Assembly (NCBI GenBank): GCA_003290165.1 | Contig: QNQO01002095.1 | Coordinates: 1 to 64,000 of the forward strand | Direction: 5' to 3' | DNA: 64,000 nt | From: Berberis thunbergii | Lineage: Eukaryota; Streptophyta; Magnoliopsida; Ranunculales; Berberidaceae | Shown here: positions 40,436 through 51,422 of the stretch, piece by piece | How positions within the stretch are numbered: position 1 is the first letter of the stretch | Layout of the letters: every line of letters begins with the position of its first letter | The notes under the pieces: generated by a model | Databases searched by the model: none | What the model saw: the letters and a program-made list of their open reading frames with translations, nothing else | Told to the model about the DNA's origin: nothing | Program-made: the position numbers and the translations under genes

Positions 40436-41548
40436 AGCCAACACCTTAGCAATGATCTTATAGGCCCCATTCAAAATACTGATAGGTCTAAAATCTACTG
40501 TTCGCATTCCCGCACATTTAGGAATGAGCGAGATGATAGTGGTGTTCAACCGCCAATCAAGAAAATTTCTCGAGTAAAATTCTATAACAACTTTCAGAAA
40601 ATCAATTTTGATTACCTCCCACATATTCAAATAGAACATCATAGAGAAATCACCAAGACCTGGTGAAACTTCAGTTTTTAGCTCTTCCATTGCCGCTCTA
40701 ATTTCCATCTCCGAAAAATTATCTACCAAGGCAGTAGCCGTAGACTGAGAGATAGACTTGAAGGTAATCCCCGAGAAGAAAGGTCGCCACTCCTCCTTTT
40801 CATGGAACAACTCTTTGAAGTGAGATATCAAGAGTTCTCTAATACTGACTTCATCCACCACCAACTCCTGACCCAAGCTAAGAGCTTCAATGGAGTTGAA
40901 CAGTTTGCGTTTGTTAGCCAAGGTATGGAAGAATTTGGACCCCTGATCCATATGACGAACCCAGTTGACTCCTGATCTGATCCTCCAAAACTCCTCATCT
41001 CTTTTGATTAATGTTGCCCACTCTTGATGTAGCTGCACTCTACAAGACCTCTCCTCAACAGTCAGGTCCCTGATCTCTTCATCAGCATCAATGTTAGCAA
41101 TTAAAGCAGAGATATTTTGAATACATAAATTTGTCTTACCCCAAACTTTAGTTCTCCAACTTTTGAGATTGCATCTGAGAGCCTTAAGCTTCCACCATAA
41201 ACAGTAGTCGGGGTGGCCAGAGACTACTGAGTTGTTCCACCAAGCTTTCATCTCCTCTGCCAGGGTAGGGTGATCAAACCAACTGTTATCGAATGAAAAA
41301 AGGCGAGTACCACCACCAACAGATGAGTTCGCAAGCAAAATCGCGTGATGGTCAGAACCTGCTGTACCCTTGAGCCATTCAACTTTGTCACCAAATTTGT
41401 CAATCCAATCCACCGAGGCTAGAAATCGATCAAGTCGACAAAGGATAGGAAGATCTCTCCGATTTGACCATGTGAATTTTCCCTCTTTTAGACTGAAATC
41501 GGCGAGTTCCACCTCATTAATGAATTGATTGAATTTCTGCATGCTCAT
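40436..41548 (-). pseudogene. LINE ORF2, middle part: end of endonuclease and start of reverse transcriptase
   Basis: A frame of about 370 codons contains GKFTWSNRRDLPILCRLDRFL and GSDHHAILL, the catalytic SDH end of AP-type endonucleases. The linker follows, then the RT start (PGLGDFSMMFY, TTIISLIPKC, VDFRPISILNGAYKIIAKVLANRLK). At 41545-41548 the frame slips by one base relative to the upstream endonuclease part (text DAGGVP). The last few codons shown by a naive frame lie inside the SINE. Confidence 0.9.
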
Positions 41549-42036
41549 GGAACTCCTCCTGCATCCTTTTTTTCATTCATATGGCGGACAACATTGAAGT
41601 CACCCGCTAACACCCATGGCGATTGCACCCAACCAGCAATGTCATATAGTTTTTCCCAGAAGTGGTCTCTAAGCGAAGAATCACATGGACCATAAATGTT
41701 AGTCCCTGACCAAATTGAGTTATCCGAGATCATTTGGAATTGAATAGAAAGGGAAGAAGCCCCTTTCAACACTTCCCTCATCTGCAAAAGATCAGCGTCT
41801 CAAATAGCTAAAATGCCGCCCGAGCTGCCAATGGATTCCACCATAGCCCAATCAAAAGAACTATCACCCCACAATTTTCTGATAAATTCTCTAGCGCATT
41901 TCTCCAATTTCTTTTCCTGAACGAAAACAAGGTCTGGACGGTTCTCTGAAATTAATCTACGACAACCCCTTTGCCGCTCAGTATTTTCGAGCCCCCTACA
42001 GTTCCATGAAAGAATTTTGAGGTTCATGAAAAACAT
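41549..42036 (-). pseudogene. LINE ORF2, N-terminal AP endonuclease part
   Basis: LKILSWNCRGLENTERQRG (metal-binding Asn) and DLVFVQEKKLE (catalytic Glu position) start the domain, followed by FVQ...SSGGILAI. A TGA at 41800-41802 replaces the Trp expected after GILAI. The frame then continues with DADLLQMREVL, NIYGPCDSSLRDHFWEKL and SPWVLAGDFNVVRH (GDFN motif). One stop and the downstream slip are the only faults. Family role: nicks target DNA. Confidence 0.9.
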
Positions 42037-43730
42037 TCAAACCCGGGGTTGTTGCATTTGTCCATTGCTTTGTCAGATATTGTACCCTGTGCTGCAGCTT
42101 GAACCATATCTAAAGCCCTGTTTTCATCCTGATTGAGGTCCACTCCCACTGTCAAGCCAATTTCTTTGAAAGCCGAACGATCTGATGCTTCTGCCTGAGT
42201 CGAATGACAGTCAGAGACAGAAGGCTCCGCACTGTCATTGACCCTAGAAACAAAACTTAGAAACCCAAGATTTTCCGTCTGCGGGACCTCGAATCCTGGA
42301 GGAGCGCCTACGTGGTCTGGGGTAGATGAGAAACTCTCCGCATGAGAAACACAAAGATTTGTAGACAAACCATGGGCTTCAACACATTGTTCAGCTAGGG
42401 GCTCGAAACCCGGAGGGTAAGGTAAAGATAACGAACAATCCTGGGTATGTTTGGAAGAATCTCCCCTTGTCAGCCCAGCAGGGGCACTACAACCTTTAAG
42501 TTCTACCTGCCCTGTTTTGTTGGATGAGCTTGATTTGTTGGATCTCTTTTGCAGCATGAATCTAGATCTGGTAGGAAAGACTGAGAAATTGGCCCATTCA
42601 GCGGCTCTGTCACGCTGTGCTTTTCTTGCCAGCTTTCGTTCCCTGCGGGCATGCATAGACATCTTGGTCAAAAGAGGGTCCAAGTTGAAGACATCTTCTT
42701 CCACCGCTTCAAGAACCCTCCAATAATTGCCAGATGTTGGTTGATCATTAGACTTGGTCAAGCTTTGTCTAGAAAAAGACTTAGGTCCTTTGCTGGGTGA
42801 GGGCCCAACAATACCTTTGCCTTTATCCTGCTGAGATGGACGAGCTGACTCAGATAGCGAGTTTTCAACTTTACCCACTGAAGCGGCACGAGAAGCAGGG
42901 GAATGGGGAAGCATTGGGTAGTGCTGGGGAGACTGATCACTCAGTGTCGGCATCCTAGGAGGCGGGTCGAATGCTTCGCGTGAGGACACGTGTGGAGAGT
43001 TGGCGAAGACCAAGAAGGCTGTGTGTCCAAACGGAAGAGCAACAGGTGTCCACTGAATCACTAACTCAGGCAACTCTATCAGTGACCTTGCAAAATTCTT
43101 TCTTGCCACGGAATCTGGAGGAAGATGATTGCCCCATACTTGGGACAAGAAATCAATGGGAGAATCTCGATGAATAGAAGTTGCTGCAAAGGGACCCTTA
43201 CTGGCAATCGGGGTAGGGCTCACACTGGAGGGATTAGTGGCCACTACCTCTACAAATGATCTGTTGCGCGAGGGTGGGACAACACTAATACCTGGCAGAG
43301 TTGAAACCCCATCGCTGCTAACTTGCTGCTTAGGATAAGGCTGAGGCACCTTATTTAGAACCATCTCATTCATAGCTTGGGCGAGTTGTTTCCAGCCTGT
43401 TCCTTCCACGCCAGCTGGCACCCTGAGAGTTTTGGACCCTGATCCCCAACCCACCAAAATAGAAAGGAAGATTCCTCCTATATTGGCCTCTTTCACCATC
43501 ATAACTCATCTATTGTTGATTTTCCAACTGGCTGAGAAGACATTAGAGCCTGATTCCACAGCTTTCTTAAGCTGAAACTCAATCCATTTTCCCATCTGCA
43601 ATTCGACAAAAACTTTGATTCTAACCCTCGAGCTCGATTCAAGTAACAACAAACCTCCTCTTGACTTTCGAATCCCAAATTCTTTCCCATCAATTTTCAA
43701 CAAACGAAAATTTTCTTCTTTGAACTCCAT
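42024..43730 (-). pseudogene. LINE ORF1 (nucleic-acid-binding protein), one internal stop
   Basis: Starting MEFKEENFRLLKIDGKEFGI, the frame runs through IEFQLKKAVESGSNVFSASW to a TGA (about 43503-43505), then continues in the same frame for 492 codons (VMMVKEANIGGIFLSILVGW ... NNPGFECFS). The C-terminal half has repeated PPGFE motifs (YPPGFEPLAEQC, GAPPGFEVPQ) seen in many plant L1 ORF1 proteins. No CCHC knuckle is obvious. The last 13 bp overlap the start of ORF2. Confidence 0.75.
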
Positions 43731-43829
43731 CTCTCCCCAGATTTAGTACAGATTTACAAACATACAAACACAATTTCACAAGCATACTAGCATCATAGCA
43801 ATACGAAGATTAGGAAAAACTGCAAGATC

Positions 43830-44460
43830 TTACTTGTTGCAGTAAATTGCCAAATGTGTTCCAAAGTTTGAGAAAGAGTTCACCGCCATCGCATGGCTCA
43901 CCCTCGTCACTGTAGAAAGCCACCTTCGAAACCCCACTGCGAGATCCCCACTACAATGTCGAAAATCACCTTTGAAAACAACCCTGCGAGAATCCCGCTT
44001 CACTGTCGAAAGCCTCCCGGCGAAAACCACCTATCCCTGCGAAAACCACCCTCTTCACTTCGAAAACCCCCTTTCCTGCGAAAACCACCCTCTTCACTTC
44101 GAAAACCCCCGGTGAAAATCGCCTTTCCCTGCGAAAACCACCCTCTTCACTTCGAAATCCACCCTGCGAAAACCACCTTTCCCTGCGAAAACCACCCTCT
44201 TCACTTCGAAAAACCCCACTGCGAGATCCCCTCTGCACTTCGAAAACCGCCCTCTTCACTGCGAGATCCCCTCTTCGAAAACCGCCCTCTTCACTGCGAG
44301 AACCCCGCCCTCTTCACTACGAGAACCCCTCTTCGAAAACCGCCCTCTTCACTGCGAAAACCCCTCTGCGAGAGCCCCTCTTCACTGCGATGAGAAACCC
44401 CTATTCACTGCGATGAGAAAACCCCTCTTCACTGCGAAAACCCCTGTTCACTTAGATGGT
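43830..44460 (-). repeat. Minisatellite-like leader of the LINE
   Basis: CCCTCTTCACT(T/G)CGA-type words alternate with (C/T)TGCGAAAACC and CGAAAACC, giving many imperfect 20-50 bp units, for example CCCTCTTCACTTCGAAAACC at 44029-44110. GC content is far above the surroundings. Because it lies between ORF1 and the eroded target duplication, it belongs to the LINE 5' UTR. Long open frames on both strands here are repeat by-products. Confidence 0.7.
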
Positions 44461-44514
44461 AAGGAAACAAAAAAACAATGTGAACACATATCTGACTTGG
44501 TTTGCTCTTACTAC

Positions 44515-44625
44515 TTATTTATAAAAATGTCATTGTTGATAAGAATGATCTACGCCATCAATATCTTCCCAAACTTTCTATCTTGACCGTCTTTTATCTC
44601 AAACACTTTGACTTGTAAGATAGAT
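44515..44625. repeat. Repeat R, copy 1 right part
   Basis: TTATTTATAAAAATGTCATTGT through ATATCTTCCCAAACTTTCTA to CCGTCTTTTATCTCAAACAC continues the R repeat interrupted at 37888. It matches 53910-54000, 55590-55690 and 56265-56345. It runs into the expansin module B at about 44620. Confidence 0.7.
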
Positions 44626-45894
44626 AAATGTCACAAATTCAAGTTAATGAATCAGAGATAAATGAAAATACACCATTTTATAACAAGATACACCATTGAT
44701 CGAAAGGCTAAATGTACGGCTCTAGTACAAAATGATTTTTGATTTATCTATAAACAAATTCTTAAAAAAATACAATTTTTTAATTCAGATTATTTATTTA
44801 TATTATTTTTATTCCAAAGTACCATTCTGTTATTTACTTAACACTCCTACCAAACATTCTCATTCTTCGTTAAATTTTTCAATATATAATTTGGAGGTAG
44901 CAATTTCATCTTCTAGCAATAAGGCTGGATGCTTTTTTTTTTTTTTTTTTTTAGAGTTGTAAGCTTAGAAATTGAGTCAAACCTCTCATAAATTGCCCTC
45001 ATATCAGGAAGAAGAAATAATAATAACTGAATTAACTAATATGTTGCCAAGTGGAAGATCACTTGTTCAACCTGAATGGCTTAGGAAAGAATGATCCACT
45101 TGATTTTAGGATAATAATTAGGATGGTTTGGGAAAATAGCTTGATCCACTTGATTTTAGGATAATAATTAGGATACTTATCTGTTTAAACTAAAATGTAT
45201 GATTCATACTAACAATCGTTGGAGTAAATATACCAATACACTTATCCATAAGTTTAGGTAAAAACTACATAATTGTAGCATACTTTGTCAAAATACTTAA
45301 TATAGTACCCATATCTTAATCTTTGAAAATTTCACTCAATTTTAGGAAAAAGAATGGACTGAATGACAACTATATAAACCACTGAGAATTTAGTGTGCAA
45401 AATATCACAAACTCAAGGTTTTCAATCTCAAGTTGTAGGGTTTTCAGTCTAAGTTTCAAGTAAGCGACACAACACATTCAATTCAAGTTAATCATTACTT
45501 GAGGTAAGAACAAAGATTATCTTTGTCCTTCATGCCATTAAGCATGACATATTACTCGTCATTTATATCACTCTTCATATACCACTCGGCACCTAAAAAT
45601 TCCCAATAAACCTTAGTTTTACAAATTAGGTCAAAGTCTTCTTCTATTGCTACAACAATGTTGTAGTAAAAAAGTAAAAATTCTAAAATTTCAGGAGGAA
45701 GGAATTCTTCCTAGTATTTTGGTTTTCGTTCCTCGGGTTAGCCAATGGAGTACCAGCTTAGTGGTATGTCTGCAACGGATGAAATCACAGGTCCAAGATT
45801 TGAACCATCTCGGGGTCAAGTGATTAAAAGAAAAGAGAATTTATGTTCATATTTTCTTAAAAACTCAATTGGTGTTGCTTCATTTTGTAGGAAA
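44620..45894 (+). promoter_or_regulatory. Upstream region and leader intron of expansin gene 1 (module copy B)
   Basis: The segment aligns with 50490-51422. Shared parts: ACACCATTGATCGAAAGGCT, TTGGAGGTAGCAATTTC, a TATATAAA box (45371-45378) and a leader. A leader intron 45504-45890 (GAG then GTAAGAAC to TTTTGTAG) ends four bases before the ATG. Inside this intron a SINE-like insert is retained: A-box-like CCAGCTTAGTGG (45753-45764) and B-box-like GATTTGAACC (45797-45806). A 15-20 bp T run lies at 44934-44952. Confidence 0.7.
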
Positions 45895-46921
45895 ATGGAC
45901 TTTCATTGGTTCTCTATAATGGTGGTTTTCACCATGTTGAGAAGTGTTCATGGAACTAGTGGGTGGAGTAATGCCCATGCTACTTTCTATGGAGGTGGTG
46001 ATGCTTCAGGCACAATAAGTAATTCTTCAAAAAAAAACCCATCTCATTTTATCACTTCATTTGATTAACCATTTTAAGATCTTCTTGTTCTAACATTTTG
46101 AAGAAATTTTTTTTTCGGCAGAGGGGGCTTGTGGGTATATAAATGTTTTCAAAGAAGGCTATGGAATTTACACTGCTGCATTGAGTAAAGCACTCTTCAA
46201 CGATGGGAAAACTTGTGGGGCTTGTTATGAGATAAAATGTGTGAATGACCCCGAATGGTGTCTCCCCGGATCTATTACGATCACTGCTACCAATTTGTGC
46301 CCACCAAATCCTAGTCTCCCAAGCAATAATGGAGGATGGTGCAATGAACCCCTCAAGCACTTTGATCTTTCTCAACCTGTTTATGAAAAGATTGCCAAGT
46401 ATAAGTCTGGAATAATCCCTATTGAATACAGAAGGTAAAATTTAAAAATAAAAAGTTACAATACCATTTCTCTTATTTTTCCTGAAAATGAAAAAAAAAA
46501 TCAATTTACAAAATACCCATTTCTTGAGAAAATGTTCATATTAACAATACCATATATCTTTGATATTTCTAATTGTTTTTTTGTATGTTGTAGGGTGGTA
46601 TGCAGGAAGAAGGGAGGGATCAGATTCACCATGGTTCCTATTAACCAGGACTATCTAATCCTCATAACAAATGTTGCAGGGGCAGGAGATGTTGTTGCAG
46701 CCACCGTAAAAGGATCGAAAACTGGTTGGCAATCCATGTCAAGAAACTGGGGCCAAAATTGGCATACTCCGACTAATATGAAAGGCCAATCTATGTCCAT
46801 CAAGGTGACCACAAGCAATGGACTCTCTGTGATGTCGAAAAATGTGATTCCTTCAGACTGGCAATTTTGGAAGACCTACACTGGAAATCAGTTTAAGATC
46901 AACCCATATAAACACCTTTGA
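45895..46921 (+). CDS. EXPA: Alpha-expansin, gene 1
   Basis: Exons 45895-46018, 46122-46434, 46594-46921; joined 254 codons, the usual alpha-expansin length. Signal peptide about residues 1-20 ([20 protein letters not shown]). The GH45-like domain begins [17 protein letters not shown], continues with CGACYEIKC and ITATNLCPP, and carries the HFDLSQP motif. The second, carbohydrate-binding domain contains [13 protein letters not shown] and [13 protein letters not shown] and ends NPYKHL. The phase-1 first intron and the intron before [11 protein letters not shown] are at family positions. Deviations: GTIKGAC where GTMGGAC is usual, and [14 protein letters not shown] near the C-terminus where WNVAPSNWQFGQTF is usual. 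Expansins loosen cell walls in an acid-dependent, non-hydrolytic way. Start chosen at the ATG after the leader intron; an upstream in-frame ATG lies in the intron. Neighbour: near-identical gene 2, 5.5 kb downstream, same strand. Confidence 0.93.
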
Positions 46922-47354
46922 TTCTAAAATTAGCCTAGATTTGATAGTCTTTTTTTAGACTGATTTTAGTGGTTTAGGGGATATTTTTTAGTGAGTTTAG
47001 CCAGTATAATTAAGTAGGGTTCCTCTATATTTTGATTGAGCTCTCTAGCAGTAGCATAAAAAGAAGAGTTTTGGGTGGGTGTCTGAGGAGCTAAATTTGG
47101 CTGAGGTGAATTTGGAAAATGTTAATGTTAGTCACCCAACCAAAGTAGCTTCTCCTCTCTCTTTGTAGTTCTTGTTATTATCATGAAAAGGAAAAGTTTC
47201 CATGATCAACTTGTGGTTTTGTGAGTGTTGTGTGTGAACAATGGTTGGCATTTTTTTTTTAATCCATGTTTGAATTTTGTCAAAGGCATTTAATTAGTTC
47301 TAGAATCCATTTAAACATTCGCTCACTCTTAAAACACTAACTTAAGGCTTATCG

Positions 47355-48100
47355 GAGCACTCTATCTTTATCGAGATTAGGAAATTGTCGAGATTGGTTG
47401 AGCTTGTAATCTTTTTATAGACTTGTTTTTTGACACCTTTACAATGTCTTGGTATTCCTTGATATAGGGATGATTCCCCTTATATCATGTTTCCCTTCTT
47501 ATCTTCAATAAAAATCTTCCTCTTTGGCAAAAAAATATATATTTGCACAATAGCCTCAGCCAAAGAAAATATAACTCAGTTTACAAAAGCGAGGTAGTAA
47601 ATGTAATTTTTTGACTTTAGGGGAGAAATTGTAATTATTGATCGACTTTAAGTGTAAATGACTCTACTAACTTTCTAAATTGTAGAAAATATCAAAAATT
47701 CACTTTTATCAAAATCTCGAATTTTGATTTAATGGACGTATGCACCATTACCTGCTCGCTTTGGGAACAATCATAATTAAAGCGGTTCTAATTCGATCTC
47801 AGTTTACACTATGCAAATTTTCCTTATTCTCTGTGCAATTACCACAAAACTTGATCACCTCGCTCGCAACTTCTAGTGGAATGGTGCGATAGACAACAAA
47901 GCCAAACACATATGTACTTGATATCGGATTTCTTTGCCTTGTCAACTAGGAGAGCTCAACATTCATTCCACTAGGAATAAAAATCTTGCCCTAATGGCAA
48001 AAAACATGTGGCAACCATTTCCTTCCCTCATAACATTCGTGTTATCCAACTCAAGGCTATTTATTTCAACACAAATAACATTTTTCAAATTTCCATAGCT
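47355..48100. other. Spacer after expansin gene 1
   Basis: Similarity with the gene 2 unit ends near 47354. 47360-47540 contains TTTATAGACTTG and a TATCTTCAATAAAAATCTTC tail that resembles the 3' end of a LINE transcript, but without coding support. No gene. Confidence 0.35.
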
Positions 48101-49560
48101 TCTTCCATCGCCTCCTTTGCTTGGAGAGACAATCTCATAGCTCTAGCCAAAATGTAACACCATCTCATCTGGCAATTTCTTTCTAGTGATCATATAGACC
48201 TCTGGAACGATTGTTGGGTCATGCCTAAATTTCTTATGGCAAAATGCATCCCTGCACCTTTAACACTGAATCTACCTACCACCATTCAAGATTTGTGGCT
48301 TACCTCTTATGACCAGGAGATCCAGCGGAGCACGGGATTAATCAACTTCATTTTCCCTGATTCGGTGGCCAGAGATATTCAGGACATTTAGAATAAGACC
48401 TTCGGACTGCCCCGATAAACTGATATGGCTATTTGACAAAAAACAATTTTTTTCCAGTCAAAAGTACAACTCAAGCTTACATTAAAAAAACAACTTGAAA
48501 GCTCCACTTCCAACCAACCCCCTATCACCACTTGTGTTCAACATCTCAGAGATCCGTAGAGAATCAAAGCTACTCAGGTGCCCTTTTCTTGCTTTGAAAA
48601 ATCAGTCAAAACATTATCCCTACGATGACCAATCTGGTTAGACTTCACACGCCTATTGAGGACCAGTGTACTTTCTGCCAGAAATGCACAAAGGATGTTA
48701 TGTTACTCATTTCTTATTCCTCTGCCCGGTCATTAACCATTTATGACAACCTTCCCCTATTCAAATTGATTGGCTTAATGATAATTTTAGCACACCTTCA
48801 ATCTCCCTCTTTTTCACCTTTATGTGGGGCTGGTTAAAGATAAAATGCTTTCTTAATTCACAGCTGTTATTCAAACAATTTGGCAGATTCACAGCAATTG
48901 TGTTTTTCACAAAACTAAATTCTACACACATTGCTCATTTCCCCCTTCCATCACAACTGGACCTCCTAGCACAAACAATGGTTCACCAATGATACCCCCT
49001 TCAAATCACTTTGGCTCCCATACCAGGATGGCGGATGATAGGTTCATATCTATTCACCATATTCTGGAAACAACCACAACAGATGGTCAATCTGTTCCAT
49101 CCACGACACGAGCTGAACCCACTACTACTTTGGCCCCCTTACTGAGGTTGCAATCACTAGAATTGAATTGACTCATACCCAAATCCAATCAGCTAGACAT
49201 CATAGGCTTAACTTCAGATATTTTAAGCATGGATCCATTCCCCTATTTTGGACACTGACGCGATTATTGTTACTTATGATGCCAGTTTCTTTAACTCATC
49301 TAAACAGTGAAGGGGAGGTGTGTTGGTGGTGAGTGTTCATGGCACGGTTATGGCTCGCGTTGCTTGTTTGATCTTCGAGAGAGTGCTGAATAGCACTATG
49401 ATGGAATGCCACGCAGCTGTGGCGACTTTTGTTGATTCAGGCTCGACATTGGAAGACATGACTTCTTTTGGGAGATTCCGCGACGCTCCAATGCTTTTTG
49501 CAAGAAGAATGGTAGGAGACTGCGAATGTCGTGTGTTGAGCGTGGCGTCCTCTTATTAGA
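48100..49560 (+). pseudogene. Decayed LINE ORF2 tail with RNase H-like domain
   Basis: Broken plus-strand text reads WQFLSSDHIDLWN, then CWVMPKFLM. It continues with a zinc-binding-like IEDQCTFCQKCTKDVM...YSSARSLTIYDNLP (about 48650-48760). It ends with an RVT_3-like RNase H stretch DASFFNSS...GTVMARVACLIFERVL (49270-49400). Stops occur every few dozen codons. Plant L1 elements of one group carry such an RNase H after the zinc domain; the LINE at 37.9-44.5 kb does not show it, so this is a different, older family. Confidence 0.6.
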
Positions 49561-49649
49561 AACATTCAGCTTCTTCTTAATTTGAATAGTTTTTAAATTT
49601 GTAAATTTATTAATAGATACCTCAACTTCGATGTTCATAATTTAGCAAC

Positions 49650-50490
49650 TGCATTAGGACAACAATATTGCAACAAAAAAGCAAGCTCATCAGTCATCAC
49701 ACCTACTTCCTTCAAGTGTTATAAAATTTCATTTGTTTTTATTCTTCCAATATGGAAATAAATTCTCATCAATCTACCATTCACTCATCCTCACTCGAGT
49801 TTCACCATTAGAGCAATGGAAGGAAGAAAGCTGATCACATCACCTCTCCGTGCCTTCAAAGTAGAACAACCAAAAGCCATAATAAACTCCATGCACTCAT
49901 CCATGGCAAACCTTTGCTTGCTTTACTCCAGTCTACTACCATCTCTCCAATCTCTACTAAAATGACACCAACACTTCACCATTGACACTAGTACGTCTTC
50001 ATTTCCAAGCTCATTCTCTCCTTCATTTGGTTATTCACCTAAGCTTTTCGATACTTACTTTCAACTTCATAGCAAATCAATTGGCAAGTTATAATTTGTT
50101 TTCTTGATTGGCCTATGCCATTAACTTACGCAATATAAGAAATATCGCAAACTGTGGATGCCAAGGGGCTTGTTAGGATGAAGTTATTGAATTCTCTAAA
50201 CAATGACATTGAACCTGTAGATTCTTGTTTGAAATAGCACCCAAATGTCTTCGCGCAAGCTTTATTTCAACTACTTTTGTCAAAAGTGATCAAAGTAAAT
50301 GTGTACACGTTTAATACATATAGAGTTTTACTTCGGTGAATGTTTACCAGTTGCAATTCAATGGAATATATGGATCAGAGCCAATAATTGATGTTCAAGA
50401 TGCGCGTTTCATGAAATCGTGAAAAATAATAATGATTGTCAAGAATGAGTAACACTAAACTACATTACCAACACCACCATCAAAATCCAT
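49650..50490 (+). pseudogene. Degenerate exon-like fragment (copy C), paralogous to 34430-34870
   Basis: It starts with the same ATTCTTCCAATATGGAAATAAA leader. The ATG at 49816 opens MEGRKLITSPLRAFKVEQPK and continues for 49 codons. After about 420 bp unrelated to copy A, similarity resumes at GAATGTTTACCAGTTGC (50339) and runs through IIDVQDARFMKS to a stop. The extra 420 bp may be an intron or an insertion; good splice borders are not clear. Family unknown. It lies directly upstream of expansin module C. Confidence 0.5.
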
Positions 50491-51422
50491 TTTGTTATAG
50501 ATAAATGTTACAAATTCAAGTTAATTAATGAATCAAAGATAAATGAAAATATAGCATTTTATAAAAAAAAACAAAATACACCATTGATCAAAAGGTTAAA
50601 AGTACGGCTCTAGTACAAAATGATTTTTTATTTATCTACAATTTTTTTTTCTAAACAAAGACACATTTTTTAGTTAGATTATTTATTTATTTATTATTAT
50701 TACAAAGTACGGTTATTTACTTAACACTCATACCAAACATTCCCATTCTTTGTTAAACTTTTCAATATATAATTTGGAGGTAAGAATTTCTTCCTCCGGC
50801 AAGAAAGCTTGATGGTTTATTTTTAGAGTTGTAAGCTTAGAAATTGAGTCAAAGCTCTCATAAATTGCTCTCATCTCTGGAAGAAGAAGAAATAATAGAT
50901 AAATTAATTAATTTGTTGCCCTCAATTAAAAGTGGAAGATCTTGGTCACTTGGTCAACATGAATGGTTTGGGAAAGAATGGTAACTTGATCCACATGATT
51001 TTAGGATAATAATTAGGATGCTTTTACAACTATATTAATCTGTTCGGCTCTTCCTCTTTTGTACACTTATCCATAACTTTAGGATAATACTTTGTCAAAA
51101 TACTTAATATAGTACCCATATCTCAATCTTTGAAAATTTTACCCAATTTTAGGAATAAAAATGGACTGAATGACAACTATATAAACCACTGAGAATTTAG
51201 TGTACAAAATATCACAAACTCAAGGTTTTCAATCTCAAGTTGTACAGTCTAAGTTTCAAGTGAGCAACACAACACATTCAATTCGAGTGAATCATTACTT
51301 AGGTAAGTACAAGAAATTTGAACCATCTCGGGGTGGAAGGGGTCAAGTGATTAAAAGAAAAGAGAATGTATGTTCATATTTTTCTTAAAAACTCAATTGG
51401 CGTTGCTTCATTTTGTAGGAAA
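50490..51422 (+). promoter_or_regulatory. Upstream region and leader intron of expansin gene 2 (module copy C)
   Basis: Aligned with 44620-45894 but shorter. The TATATAAA box is at 51178-51185. The leader intron is 51303-51418, only 116 bp, against 387 bp in gene 1. The approximately 270-bp difference covers the SINE-like insert; only its B-box end (AAATTTGAACC, 51314-51324) remains. Leader and TATA regions are otherwise nearly identical. Confidence 0.7.

Larger units (their letters stand above)
37889..44500 (-). mobile_element. L1-type LINE, near full length, interrupted by a SINE
   Basis: On the minus strand: a tandem-repeat leader (43830-44460), ORF1 (43730-42024), ORF2 with AP endonuclease, reverse transcriptase and zinc-binding C-terminus (42036-37961), and a short poly(A)-like end (37889-37900). 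Flanks TTTGCCCTTATAC and TTTGCTCTTACTAC (44501-44514) are an eroded target duplication. Comparison with R copies at 53.9, 55.6 and 56.3 kb shows an empty site at this position. Decay is mild: one stop in ORF1, one stop and one frameshift in ORF2, plus the SINE. Confidence 0.85.

Noticed and set aside
43893..44393. 166-codon plus-strand protein with KPPSSLRKPP repeats
   Set aside because: Compositional frame of the LINE leader minisatellite; the opposite strand is open too.
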